Source: Pseudobutyrivibrio sp.
GTDB lineage: Bacteria > Bacillota > Clostridia > Lachnospirales > Lachnospiraceae
DNA: 64,000 nucleotides
Reading direction: 5' to 3'
NCBI RefSeq assembly: GCF_015057185.1
Contig: NZ_SVEV01000013.1
Span: 1 to 64,000 of the forward strand
Numbering within the stretch: position 1 is the first letter of the stretch; each line of letters opens with the position of its first letter. The translations under genes were made by a program, and so were the position numbers. Below are positions 43,329 through 52,380 of this stretch, piece by piece. Under the pieces are notes generated by a model, which worked only from the letters and a program-made list of their open reading frames with translations, was not told the DNA's origin and made no database searches.

Positions 43329-44432
43329 ATGGCTGACATCATGTTGCACACAAGTAATAATAGCGGTTTTACTTGTGTTTCTAATACTTTTATCGATGAT
43401 TTCATGAAAGACGCCAATGGAGAATTTGTTAAGATTTACCTTTATCTGCTTCGTTGTCTTAATATCGATGGATTTGAGTTTTCCATCGGACAGTTGGCGG
43501 ACTGTTTAGACCACACAGAGAAAGATGTAATGCGAGCTTTCACTTATTGGGAGAAAGTGGGTTTGCTTCGTCTTGAGTATTCTTCAGATAATGAGCTTTC
43601 AGGAATCCATTTTACAACACCATCTGATTACTCTGCGTGTGCTAGTGCCCCAGTACTTACTCAGGCAACTAGTACACCAGTTGCTAATCACACTGTTGCA
43701 CCAACTGTTGCTTCTACAGAAACAGTTGAACAAAAACCAAGCTACAGCTCAGATGATCTAAAGGCTTTCAAAGAGGAGGAGGAAGTAAGAGACTTACTTT
43801 TCGCCACTCAAACCTACTTAGGTAGACCACTTTCTACATCTGATACAACTACTCTGCTATTTTGGTACGATAGTTTACACATGACTGTAGACCTTATTCA
43901 ATATCTTATTGAGACTTGCATTGATGGTGGACACAGCAGTTTCCATTACATGGATACCGTTGCCAGAAACTGGGCAGAGGACGGAATCACTACAGTTGAG
44001 GCAGCTAGAAAAACTAGCAGCACTCGAAACAACAATGTTTACACTATAATGAAGGCCATGGGCATTTCAGGACGTGATCTAATCGAGTCAGAGCTTAACT
44101 ACGTGGACAAATGGACTGAGACTTTCAGCTTCAGTCTTGATATTATATGCGAAGCTTGCCATCGCACTATTGCACAGACAAACAGACCACTTTTCAGATA
44201 TGCAGATTCAATACTTACAAAATGGTACAAGCAATCTGTTAAGTCTTTAGACGATATCAAAAAGCTTGATGATGAGTTTACAAGCAAAAACATTGAAAAG
44301 TTTGCTTCTGCACAGGCTAATCGTGCAAACAATGGTCGTGCTAATACTTCTAGCAAGCCAAACAAGTTTAAAAATTTCTCAGAGAGAGATTGCGATTTCG
44401 AAGCTCTAGAGAAGAAATTATTAGGATATTAA
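43329..44432 (+). CDS. DnaD-type primosomal replication protein
   Basis: The 367-residue protein has an N-terminal winged-helix domain (about 20-95, FMKDANGEFVKIYLYLLRCLN), a linker rich in Thr, Ala and Val, and two DnaD C-terminal modules at about 150-225 and 230-320, with the family ending of the type DTVARNWAEDGITTVEAA. DnaD proteins remodel DNA during helicase loading and primosome assembly. The gene is followed by the helicase loader gene after a 17-base gap, the usual Firmicutes arrangement. Confidence 0.85.
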   Translation: MADIMLHTSNNSGFTCVSNTFIDDFMKDANGEFVKIYLYLLRCLNIDGFEFSIGQLADCLDHTEKDVMRAFTYWEKVGLLRLEYSSDNELSGIHFTTPSDYSACASAPVLTQATSTPVANHTVAPTVASTETVEQKPSYSSDDLKAFKEEEEVRDLLFATQTYLGRPLSTSDTTTLLFWYDSLHMTVDLIQYLIETCIDGGHSSFHYMDTVARNWAEDGITTVEAARKTSSTRNNNVYTIMKAMGISGRDLIESELNYVDKWTETFSFSLDIICEACHRTIAQTNRPLFRYADSILTKWYKQSVKSLDDIKKLDDEFTSKNIEKFASAQANRANNGRANTSSKPNKFKNFSERDCDFEALEKKLLGY

Positions 44433-44449
44433 TAAGGGGGAATATACAT

Positions 44450-45439
44450 ATGGCACTTTCTAATGAACAGTATGATGCTCTTATGCGTCAGTATTATCAT
44501 AAACAGTCACGTAACAATCAAATTGTTTCATATAGAACTGATGAAGTTTATTCTGCCATCCCTGAATTACGTACAATCGACGAAGAGGTTTCTAGGGTTT
44601 CTATTTCATCTATTACCGCTATTTTTGACGGTAAGGATGTTGCCCAAGCTGCCGCTGAATCTAAAACAAAACTCAACGAATTAAAGGCTCGTCGTGAGGA
44701 CCTTCTGGTTTCTCACGGCTTTCCTGTTGATTATTTAGAGCCACCATACGATTGTCCAGACTGCAAGGACACTGGATATATCGGTAACAAGCGCTGTCAT
44801 TGCTTCAAGCAGGCTGCTATTAATATTGTTTACAAGCAGTCTAATATCAGCAACATTCTCTCAAAGGAAAATTTCAAATATTACGATATAGATGTATACG
44901 ACGATAATTACTTTGAGGGTAATTCTGACGTTAGCGCTCGTGCCACTGCACAAATAGCCCTAGAAAGAGCCCAAAACTTTGTGCAGAATTTTAAGCAAAA
45001 AGGTGGTAATCTCTTGTTGCTTGGGCAGACAGGCTGTGGAAAGACATTTCTTTCTAACTGCATTGCAAAAGCTCTTTTAGACGAAGGCGTTTCTGTCATT
45101 TATTTTACAGCCTTTGAGCTTTTCCATGTATTTGAAGAACAGACCTTTAAGAAGAATGCCGATGTGGCAGATCTTCATGATCAAATTTTTGATTGCGATT
45201 TATTAATTATTGATGATTTAGGTACTGAATTCCAAAATTCTTTTACTACCGCTAGATTATTTCAGTGTTTAAATGAAAGACTACTACGGAACAAATCGAC
45301 TATTATTTCTACGAATCTCTCACTAGAAGATATGAGAGACACCTACAGTGAACGTATTACTTCTAGAGTATTTTCAAACTATGAGGTTATAAAGCTTATA
45401 GGCGACGATATTCGCATAAAGAAAGTAATTAACAATTAA
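44450..45439 (+). CDS. dnaI: DnaI/DnaC-type replicative helicase loader
   Basis: The start at 44450 (MALSNEQYD) has AAGGGGG upstream; the frame extends into dnaD without support. The 329-residue AAA+ protein has an N-terminal helicase-binding region with a zinc-binding motif, CPDCKDTGYIGNKRCHC near residue 102, then Walker A GQTGCGKT near 190, Walker B LLIIDDLGTE, sensor STNLS and an arginine-rich box (YSERITSRV). It loads the DnaB-type helicase onto DNA. Confidence 0.88.
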   Translation: MALSNEQYDALMRQYYHKQSRNNQIVSYRTDEVYSAIPELRTIDEEVSRVSISSITAIFDGKDVAQAAAESKTKLNELKARREDLLVSHGFPVDYLEPPYDCPDCKDTGYIGNKRCHCFKQAAINIVYKQSNISNILSKENFKYYDIDVYDDNYFEGNSDVSARATAQIALERAQNFVQNFKQKGGNLLLLGQTGCGKTFLSNCIAKALLDEGVSVIYFTAFELFHVFEEQTFKKNADVADLHDQIFDCDLLIIDDLGTEFQNSFTTARLFQCLNERLLRNKSTIISTNLSLEDMRDTYSERITSRVFSNYEVIKLIGDDIRIKKVINN

Positions 45440-45460
45440 ATATTTTTCAAGGAGCAAAAA

Positions 45461-46636
45461 ATGCCAAACAATGAAATCGTGTTGGAAAACACACCCCCTA
45501 TGGCTGAGTTAGGATTAATTCCTCACAAGAGCTGTTCAAAGATTGCTGAGAAGGTTAATGACTATCTCCTTCACTGGAGACAGGAGCGCAAGAGCGATCA
45601 ATCAATTATCACTCTTGCTGGGTATCGTAGCGATTCATACATCGTTAGCGCAGATTGTCCTCGTTTTGGTTCAGGCGAGGCAAAGGGTATTATTAATCAG
45701 TCTGTAAGAGGCTTGGATTTATACATTCTTGTTGATGTTACAAACTACAGCCTTACTTACACTGTATGTGGCCATGAGAACCATATGAGTCCAGATGATA
45801 TTTACTGTGACTTAAAGCGTATTATCGCTGCAGCAATGGGCAAGGCAAAACGAATCACTGTTATCATTCCTTTCTTATACGAAGGACGTCAGCATCGTCG
45901 TAGCGGCCGTGAGTCACTTGACTGTGCTATGGCTCTTCAGGAGCTTGTTAACATGGGTGTTGACAACATCATTACATTTGATGCTCATGATCCACGTGTA
46001 CAGAATGCTATTCCACTTCACAGCTTCGAGACTGTATCTCCTACATATCAGTTCCTTAAGGGCATCCTCAAGAACTGCAAGGATCTCACACTCGATAACG
46101 ATCACCTTATGATTATCTCACCTGATGAAGGTGGTACAAAGAGAGCAGTATACATGGCTTCAGTTTTAGGAGTTAATGTTGGTATGTTCTACAAGCGTCG
46201 TGATTACAGCCGTATCGTAGACGGACGTAACCCAATCGTCGCTCACGAATTCCTTGGTAATGACGTTGCCGGCAAGGACGTTATCATCGTAGACGATATG
46301 ATTTCTTCCGGCGAGTCAATGATAGACGTAGCTACAGAGCTTAAAAAGCGTAACGCACGCCGCATTTTCGTAGTAGCTACATTCGGACTCTTCACAAGCG
46401 GAATGGAGAAGTTCGATCAGGCAGTAGCTGACGGCATCATCTACAAGGTCGTCACTACAAACCTTACATATCTCCCAGAGGAGATTCAGAACCGCGACTA
46501 CTTCATCAAATGCGACATGTCAAAATACATCGCATACATCATCGATACACTCAACCACGATTGCTCAATCTCAGAGCTTCTCAATCCTTACGGTCGTATC
46601 GAAAAACTTATCACACGTTACAAAAACGGAGAATAA
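45461..46636 (+). CDS. prs: Divergent ribose-phosphate pyrophosphokinase
   Basis: The 391-residue protein makes PRPP from ribose 5-phosphate and ATP. The N-terminal FGSGEAKGIINQSVRGLDLYI and the PRPP-binding loop VDDMISSGES identify the family. It is about 75 residues longer than classical Prs, with an extended N terminus; the ATP loop reads YEGRQHRRSGRESLDC in place of YARQDRKxxxREPI, and the PRPP loop has SSGE for DTAG. Lachnospiraceae commonly carry such a form. The last third uses mostly C-ending codons, as in highly expressed genes. A terminator inside the palindrome ends the transcript. Confidence 0.85.
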   Translation: MPNNEIVLENTPPMAELGLIPHKSCSKIAEKVNDYLLHWRQERKSDQSIITLAGYRSDSYIVSADCPRFGSGEAKGIINQSVRGLDLYILVDVTNYSLTYTVCGHENHMSPDDIYCDLKRIIAAAMGKAKRITVIIPFLYEGRQHRRSGRESLDCAMALQELVNMGVDNIITFDAHDPRVQNAIPLHSFETVSPTYQFLKGILKNCKDLTLDNDHLMIISPDEGGTKRAVYMASVLGVNVGMFYKRRDYSRIVDGRNPIVAHEFLGNDVAGKDVIIVDDMISSGESMIDVATELKKRNARRIFVVATFGLFTSGMEKFDQAVADGIIYKVVTTNLTYLPEEIQNRDYFIKCDMSKYIAYIIDTLNHDCSISELLNPYGRIEKLITRYKNGE

Positions 46637-46642
46637 AAATCA

Positions 46643-46676
46643 AGGCCCCCTGGAGTTTTCCAGAGGGCTTTTCTTA
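46643..46676 (+). terminator. Terminator of prs (outer end of palindrome)
   Basis: A GC-rich stem of about ten pairs with one mismatch and a four-base loop, followed by CTTTTCTTA. It begins seven bases after the prs stop codon. Confidence 0.8.
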
Positions 46677-47357
46677 TGCCCACCTCTCTTCTATCCAAGC
46701 CCCAGCCATCTGCCCCTTCTATTATTGGCGCCTTACGCCCACCCCCTCTTGGCCCCCAGCCTGTCCAGGGCCTTCTGACACACCTTGCAAGAATATCTTG
46801 TTTTCCAAATATGCAAAGACTCGCATCTTTATTAGCATGTGTCTTTCTCATGTCTGTACAGTTTTGAAAAAGGTATTTTATGGGCGGACACAAAATAAAA
46901 ATTAGTACAACTCAGGCTCAGGGGGAATTGGGCGATTTTTAAGTGAACCTAGAAAAATAAAAGCAGGATTATCAATATATTGGCATGCGTCGCTAGGACG
47001 GCGACGCAAGTGCGACACGCGACACGATGTCGTATAAAGCACGGTGCCAATATATGATAATCCTGCTTTTTAATTTTTCTTGGTGAACGATATATGAGCC
47101 CAATTCCCCCTTGAGACCTGAGTTGTACAAATTGAGAATTATCAATATGTCCGCCCAATAAAAATACATTTTTCAAAACAGTTCATCCATAGAAAGACAC
47201 ATGCGGATGCTCCCTTTTGCATATTGGAAAACTACGATATTCGCAAAACTGTGTGTCAGAAGGCCCTGGACAGGCTGGGGCCAAGAGGGGCTGGGCGTAA
47301 GGCTGTGGGTGCGATAAAGGGCAGATGGCTGGGCCAAGTTGCACTAAGGTGGGCATA

Positions 47358-47390
47358 AGAAAAGCCCCCGGCAGTTGAGTGCGGGGGCCT
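47358..47390 (-). terminator. Terminator of the 850-residue protein gene (outer end of palindrome)
   Basis: A seven-base GC stem (GCCCCCG with CGGGGGC), 11-base loop, followed on the minus strand by TTTTCTTA. It mirrors the prs terminator across the palindrome. Confidence 0.8.
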
Positions 47391-47394
47391 TGAT

Positions 47395-49947
47395 TTATTG
47401 TAGGTACGTTACGAATACGTTTCCGAAGGATTCGAAGTATTGGGTGGCGTCTGAGAGTCCCATCTTGGAGTTAGTGCTAGTCATAGGATCGAAGTAGATG
47501 ATGCTGCTAGCGTCATAGCCTACGATGAGGACTGCGGTGTCGTCTCCGGTGTATGCGTAGACTGGGGTGCCTATGCTGACGTAGTAGAGGACTTGGCTGA
47601 GGGTTGCTCCGCTAAGGTCTAGGATGTCGTAGTCCTTGAGGGTCTTGGAGAGGATTGAGATTGGTGTCTCGCCAGACTCAAGGAGTGTGTGCACCTGTAC
47701 GTTTTCGCCTTCGTGGACAAGCATTGCCGAGAGGGCGCGGGCTGAGCCGCTGGCCTCGGAGTCGTTGGAGCCTACGGCTATGGAAGCTATGGCGTTTTGG
47801 TATGATTTGCGGCCACGTTTCCATATGTATTTAGGTTCGTTGTCCAGTACGATTCCCATGTTTTCGTCGGCTACGGTAATTGCCGATAGTAGGTCGTCGG
47901 TGGCAAGCATTACCTTGCTGCCTACGTATACGAAGTATTGGGTAGAGCTTGTGGCTGAGGCAACAGAGATGTTTCTGGTGTCGTCGGCAAGTACTACGCC
48001 GGTAATTTCGTAGTCTACGTTGCCTAGCTTTTCGTCTTCATCAAGTGCTGTCATGTTAAGTACAACTACCTGCTGTTTGATGTCATCGATTGCTGTGGTG
48101 ATAGGAACGGCTTTGTTCTGCTCACCGGCACTGTTTTTGATGGTGTCCTCTTCTGCAGGGATGATGTTTCCTTCTGCATCGATTTGGATTCTGTCTAGGT
48201 AGATTGTGTAGGAATCCAGTGTTACGTCATTTATGAAATATCCGCTTTTCTCGTAGCTCATAAGCTCGTATGGCTTGCCTGTGGAGATATCGGAAATTGT
48301 AAGCTTGTACATAGGATGAACAGTGGAGCCGGCACTATCTGTCATGATGTCGCTTTCGTTGATGGTGCCGTAGATTAGGTCGTCATCCATAAATGCCAGT
48401 GGCTTCAACAATTCGTTTTCGCCGGCAGTGATGTCAAAGGATTCGCCAGTTTCCAAGTCCATAATGTGGATTACGCTGGAAACTACCTTGTCATCCATCC
48501 ATGCTAAGTATCTGCGGGAGCCTGATACTGCGTACTGTGCATCGTCTAGGCCTGTCATGAGCTCTTTTGTTGATATGTCAGTCAACGACATGTATAAAAG
48601 TGTGCCGTTAACCATGATGTAGAACTCGTTGTCGGCTGTTTCATATAAAAGCTCTGAGAAATTGGCATTCAAAATCTGGTATGAGCTTGTAGAGCTGATA
48701 AATACTTGCTCTGTTGAAACATCGCTGATAGCATCGTAGTGGTAAAGGTTAATTCCACATTCTCCCTCGTGGCTGCCGGAATTCATGTAGCCGTATACTA
48801 CGAAATCCATTGTTCCAGACTCATCTATATTTAATAGAAGGACTTGATGCTGGTCGTAGATTGAACGTGTGTCTGTTGGGTCTACCACAAAGCTGAATAC
48901 TTCCTTGAGCTTGCGGTCGTTTTGGTTGTATTCGTAAAGGCTTCCATTTTGAACAAAGGAAACAATGGTTCCTGTTTCGTTTGAAAGATACTGAACGTCA
49001 TTGTCGGTAATTCCGATTGTAAGAAGATTGTCCTTGATTTGTACTGAGTTCTCATCAAGAATCTGCTCCATTGTTCTGTCGTAGTCAAGTAGGTACATTC
49101 TGTCGGAGGTGTACCTGATTCTGTAGTCCTCAGCGCAGGTGTAATACTCGGTTTTCCCTGCATATTCTCGTGAAAGCTCATAGGATAAGGTCAAGCTAAT
49201 GTAGTTGGTGCTGATATCCGTAAGAGCTACTCTCTCCTCACCTACCTGGGCTCCATCAAAGGTGCCATAGGAAATCTGTGAAAGTGTGGAGTTGATGTCC
49301 ACGTGGCTAAGATCCTGGCTGGTGTTGTAAACATCAGGCTCGATGAATGTAGCCAAATCAGTGGCATCTGCAGACAGGGCTGTGTTGTGGAAATATTGGG
49401 CAAAATCAAGGATTTCTTCCTCGTGGCATCCATCTGGCTGCATGATTCTTGTGTAGTAGTAAACTTCCTGAGTACTATTTTTCAGGGTGATTACAAGGAG
49501 ATACTCTTCATTCTTTTCGATGAGGTTCTCCGCTTGGAAATTGGCGGTAATCACATTGCCATCCCGATTGAAATCCAGCTCATTTTTGGAAATGTTGCGC
49601 TGGGTATCAAGAGACTTTATTTCATATTCTAATGTGTCCACCCGGTAGCCCTTGGTGTCCACTGAAATATTGATGTTTCGCTCGCTGTCTAGTGGAATGA
49701 TGGCATCTCGCATGTAGGCTGGGTCCATTTCCGTAACGTAACCGTGTAATTCTGTGGATGCATCACTGAGGTAATTTATTTTGACCAGTGGAAGTGTTGG
49801 TTTAGATTGACTAGATATTTCAACATCCTCTGAGATATTTGTGACAATCTCAAAGAATATAACTGATACAATAAATACGATAACAAGAGTGATAATTCTT
49901 CGTATTATTTTGGTAGGTATGCCCTTCTTGTAAAACTGTAACTTCAT
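47395..49947 (-). CDS. Membrane-anchored protein with catalytically dead C39-like domain
   Basis: The 850-residue protein has one N-terminal membrane helix at about 18-36 and a large extracytoplasmic part. Residues about 320-640 have a beta-propeller-like pattern of repeated short strands. The final 150 residues resemble a C39-type cysteine peptidase: an ALSAMLVHEG helix, GETPISILSKTLKDY, LSQVLYYVSIGTPVYAYTG and VLIVGYDASSIIYFDPM. The catalytic Cys of the first helix and the His normally before VxVGYD are absent (DDTAVLIVGYD), so peptidase activity is unlikely. AAAGGA lies upstream of the ATG. The LtaS-like gene is divergent from it. Confidence 0.7.
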   Translation of the reverse strand: MKLQFYKKGIPTKIIRRIITLVIVFIVSVIFFEIVTNISEDVEISSQSKPTLPLVKINYLSDASTELHGYVTEMDPAYMRDAIIPLDSERNINISVDTKGYRVDTLEYEIKSLDTQRNISKNELDFNRDGNVITANFQAENLIEKNEEYLLVITLKNSTQEVYYYTRIMQPDGCHEEEILDFAQYFHNTALSADATDLATFIEPDVYNTSQDLSHVDINSTLSQISYGTFDGAQVGEERVALTDISTNYISLTLSYELSREYAGKTEYYTCAEDYRIRYTSDRMYLLDYDRTMEQILDENSVQIKDNLLTIGITDNDVQYLSNETGTIVSFVQNGSLYEYNQNDRKLKEVFSFVVDPTDTRSIYDQHQVLLLNIDESGTMDFVVYGYMNSGSHEGECGINLYHYDAISDVSTEQVFISSTSSYQILNANFSELLYETADNEFYIMVNGTLLYMSLTDISTKELMTGLDDAQYAVSGSRRYLAWMDDKVVSSVIHIMDLETGESFDITAGENELLKPLAFMDDDLIYGTINESDIMTDSAGSTVHPMYKLTISDISTGKPYELMSYEKSGYFINDVTLDSYTIYLDRIQIDAEGNIIPAEEDTIKNSAGEQNKAVPITTAIDDIKQQVVVLNMTALDEDEKLGNVDYEITGVVLADDTRNISVASATSSTQYFVYVGSKVMLATDDLLSAITVADENMGIVLDNEPKYIWKRGRKSYQNAIASIAVGSNDSEASGSARALSAMLVHEGENVQVHTLLESGETPISILSKTLKDYDILDLSGATLSQVLYYVSIGTPVYAYTGDDTAVLIVGYDASSIIYFDPMTSTNSKMGLSDATQYFESFGNVFVTYLQ

Positions 49948-49968
49948 TCTATACGGGTCTATCCTTTC

Positions 49969-49997
49969 TTGCCTAATAAAAAATAAAGTGTTATAAT
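49969..49997 (+). promoter_or_regulatory. Promoter of the LtaS-like gene
   Basis: TTGCCT (49969-49974), 17-base spacer, TATAAT (49992-49997), leaving a leader of about 80 bases before the ATG at 50085. Confidence 0.75.
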
Positions 49998-50084
49998 CCG
50001 TTGGATTATGATTATTTTATCACTCTTTTTGCTTACTGTCTTGCTAAAATGGTTCCAGCTAGACACTATTTAATCGGAGGATTC

Positions 50085-52340
50085 ATGAAGAAATTTTTAA
50101 ATATAATAAAGCCATTTTTTAGTTCTATTGGCTCTGTTATCAAAAAGCCCTTTACTATCCTGGCTAATTCAAAGATAGTAAATTGGTATTTGGATTCAAA
50201 GTTCCACAAGCTTTGGATTAAGCTTTGGACTGACTATGCTTTCTGGATGCATGTTCCGCTAGCCATGTGTATTGTGTTTGCCATGGAATGGCTATCGAGA
50301 CATTCATTTATAAAAGCAGCAGGATTTGTGGTTCATCACACAGGTCCTTTCCTATTTAATTCATATTGCGTATTTGTTGCACTGAGCATTTCATTCCTCA
50401 GCAAGCGCCGAGGATGGTGGCGATTATTCATAAGTATGTTCTTTATAATACTTGGTATTATCAACTGCGTCATACTTTTGAATCGTGTTTCGCCATTTGG
50501 ATATACAGACCTTTACATGATTAGCGATTTGCTGACCATGCAGGATTCAAACTACTTCTCAGCAGAAGAAGCTACCATTTCAGTAATTGCACTTATTATC
50601 TACATTATTGTATTGATAGTTTTCGCTATTAAATGTCCTAAGAAGCAGAATCCACAAAAGTTCTGGAAGCGATTGCTTCTTGTAGTTGCACTTTTCATTT
50701 CACTTAATCCACTTACAATATTCCTTCGCAATTCCGGAATCATGACTTCATATTTCGGTAACCTTGCTCAGGGATATTTGGATTACGGTTACTTGTATGG
50801 TTTCTCTACTTCCGTTTTAGACAGAGGTATGAATCGACCATTCGGATACTCAGAGTCAAAGATTAAGTCAATCGTTGAAGAAGATCAGGCTTATATCAAT
50901 TCTCTTGAGTCCACTAAATACGAGATTGCCGATGAAGAGGGCAATACTGACGGCAATTTAACTGTTACTGAAATCGATACTGGCGACAATCAGCCAAATA
51001 TCGTTGTTATGCTTTTAGAGTCCTTCTATGATGTATCAGAGTCGGACTTCATCGAGACAAGCGAGGATCCAATTCCTTTCATTCACTATCTCGAGGCAAA
51101 TTATTCAACAGGACACTGTATCGTACCTGTTGTTGGTGCTGGAACATGTAACTCAGAGTTTGAGGTTCTTACCGGACTTAGCTGTAATTTCTTTGGTCCT
51201 GGTGAATATCCTCAAAAGACTATACTTAAAGAGACTGACGTAGAAAGCTATGCCGATGTTCTCTCAGAGGACGGCTATAGCACCCACGTTGTTCACAACA
51301 ATGGTGGTAACTTCTACTCACGTGCCAATGCCTTTAGTATGATGGGCTTTGACTCATTTACATCTAAGGAGCTTTTGGACATTACAGACTACACTCCTCT
51401 TGGAAACTGGCCTACAGATGATATTCTTATCGAAGGAACCATGGACGCTATGGATTCCACAGAGGGTAGCGACTTTGTTTACACTATTACCGTTGAGGGT
51501 CACGGTGCTTACCCTACTTACCAGGTTGAGGAAGACCCTGTTATCGATGTTAACTGCGTAGGCAAAACTGAGGCAGAGAACTGGGCTTGGGAATACTACG
51601 TAAATCGAATTTACAATGTTGATGACTTTGTAAAGCAGTACATCGAGGCTTTGGACGCTAGAGGCGAGGATACACTTGTTATCATGTTTGGTGACCACCT
51701 TCCTACTATGGGTCTTACAGAGTCCGAGGTACTTACTGGCGACTTATACAAAACTAAGTACTTCACATGGAACAACTTTGGAATGGAGAAAATCGACATG
51801 GATTTGGCTTCTTACCAACTTGTTTCAGAGTTCTTAAACAGATTAGACATTCACAACGGTAACATTAATGCTTACCACCAGACAGCTATGGCAGCTGGTA
51901 AACAGTACGGCACTAGCGAGTACATGAATGACCTTAGGATGCTCCAGTACGACATCATGTACGGCGACCGTTACACTTACAAATACGGCACAGAATACGG
52001 TCCTTCAGACCTGATTATGGGTGTTAATGACGTTACAATCGACAGTGCTTACTACTTCAACGGAAGGCTCCACATTTACGGTGACCAATTCACCAAGTGG
52101 TCCAAGGTATTCGTCAATGGCGAACAGATTTCTACCAAGTACGAATCCGGGCAGGTTCTTTCGGTAAAGGCTGAGGACGTTAAAAACGGCGATATTATCA
52201 CCGTATGTCAGATGGGTAGTTCAAATACAGTATTTAGAGAATCCAATAAATACGTTGTAAATGACCCAAGCTACACTGAGGAAGATGTAACCGCTGAAGA
52301 AGAGTCCGATGAGGACGAAGAAAATAGTTCAGAAGAATAA
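50085..52340 (+). CDS. LtaS-family sulfatase (lipoteichoic acid synthase-like)
   Basis: The start at 50085 (MKKFLNIIKPF) follows GGAGG; the frame is open 28 codons upstream without support. The 751-residue protein has five membrane helices within about 40-240 and an extracellular alkaline-phosphatase-fold domain. NIVVMLLESFYD supplies a metal-binding Glu, GAGTCNSEFEVLTGL the nucleophile Thr (about residue 355), and MFGDHLPTMG the later metal ligands. Such enzymes polymerise glycerol phosphate or modify wall glycans. After the sulfatase domain comes a beta-rich region of about 90 residues and an acidic tail. Confidence 0.85.
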   Translation: MKKFLNIIKPFFSSIGSVIKKPFTILANSKIVNWYLDSKFHKLWIKLWTDYAFWMHVPLAMCIVFAMEWLSRHSFIKAAGFVVHHTGPFLFNSYCVFVALSISFLSKRRGWWRLFISMFFIILGIINCVILLNRVSPFGYTDLYMISDLLTMQDSNYFSAEEATISVIALIIYIIVLIVFAIKCPKKQNPQKFWKRLLLVVALFISLNPLTIFLRNSGIMTSYFGNLAQGYLDYGYLYGFSTSVLDRGMNRPFGYSESKIKSIVEEDQAYINSLESTKYEIADEEGNTDGNLTVTEIDTGDNQPNIVVMLLESFYDVSESDFIETSEDPIPFIHYLEANYSTGHCIVPVVGAGTCNSEFEVLTGLSCNFFGPGEYPQKTILKETDVESYADVLSEDGYSTHVVHNNGGNFYSRANAFSMMGFDSFTSKELLDITDYTPLGNWPTDDILIEGTMDAMDSTEGSDFVYTITVEGHGAYPTYQVEEDPVIDVNCVGKTEAENWAWEYYVNRIYNVDDFVKQYIEALDARGEDTLVIMFGDHLPTMGLTESEVLTGDLYKTKYFTWNNFGMEKIDMDLASYQLVSEFLNRLDIHNGNINAYHQTAMAAGKQYGTSEYMNDLRMLQYDIMYGDRYTYKYGTEYGPSDLIMGVNDVTIDSAYYFNGRLHIYGDQFTKWSKVFVNGEQISTKYESGQVLSVKAEDVKNGDIITVCQMGSSNTVFRESNKYVVNDPSYTEEDVTAEEESDEDEENSSEE

Positions 52341-52342
52341 AA

Positions 52343-52378
52343 ATAAACCGACTTGAGAAAAATTCAAGTCGGTTTTTC
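52343..52378. terminator. Bidirectional terminator
   Basis: A perfect 12-base stem (52345-52356 with 52364-52375) and seven-base loop, with T on both outward sides. It lies between the LtaS-like gene and the convergent YhhN-type gene. Confidence 0.85.
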
Positions 52379-52380
52379 TT

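Larger units (their letters stand above)
46641..47392. repeat. Large imperfect palindrome (two inverted arms of about 370 bp)
   Basis: The two halves align in inverted orientation over nearly their full length around a centre at about 47015. Anchors at equal distance from the centre include 46963-46984 with 47045-47066, the block around 46745-46783 with 47250-47290, and the outer terminators. The outer 100 bases of each arm are C-rich on the incoming strand, unlike the AT-rich surroundings. The centre holds small GC hairpins, for example 46987-47007 (seven-base stem). Short open frames cross it but lack ribosome binding sites and differ between arms. No gene is seen in 46637-47394. A third half-copy is at 1-222. 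Confidence 0.9.

Noticed and set aside
46618-47176. Short open frames on both strands across the palindrome
   Set aside because: No ribosome binding sites, rich in Pro/Gly/Trp from the GC-rich arms, and frames do not correspond between the two arms.
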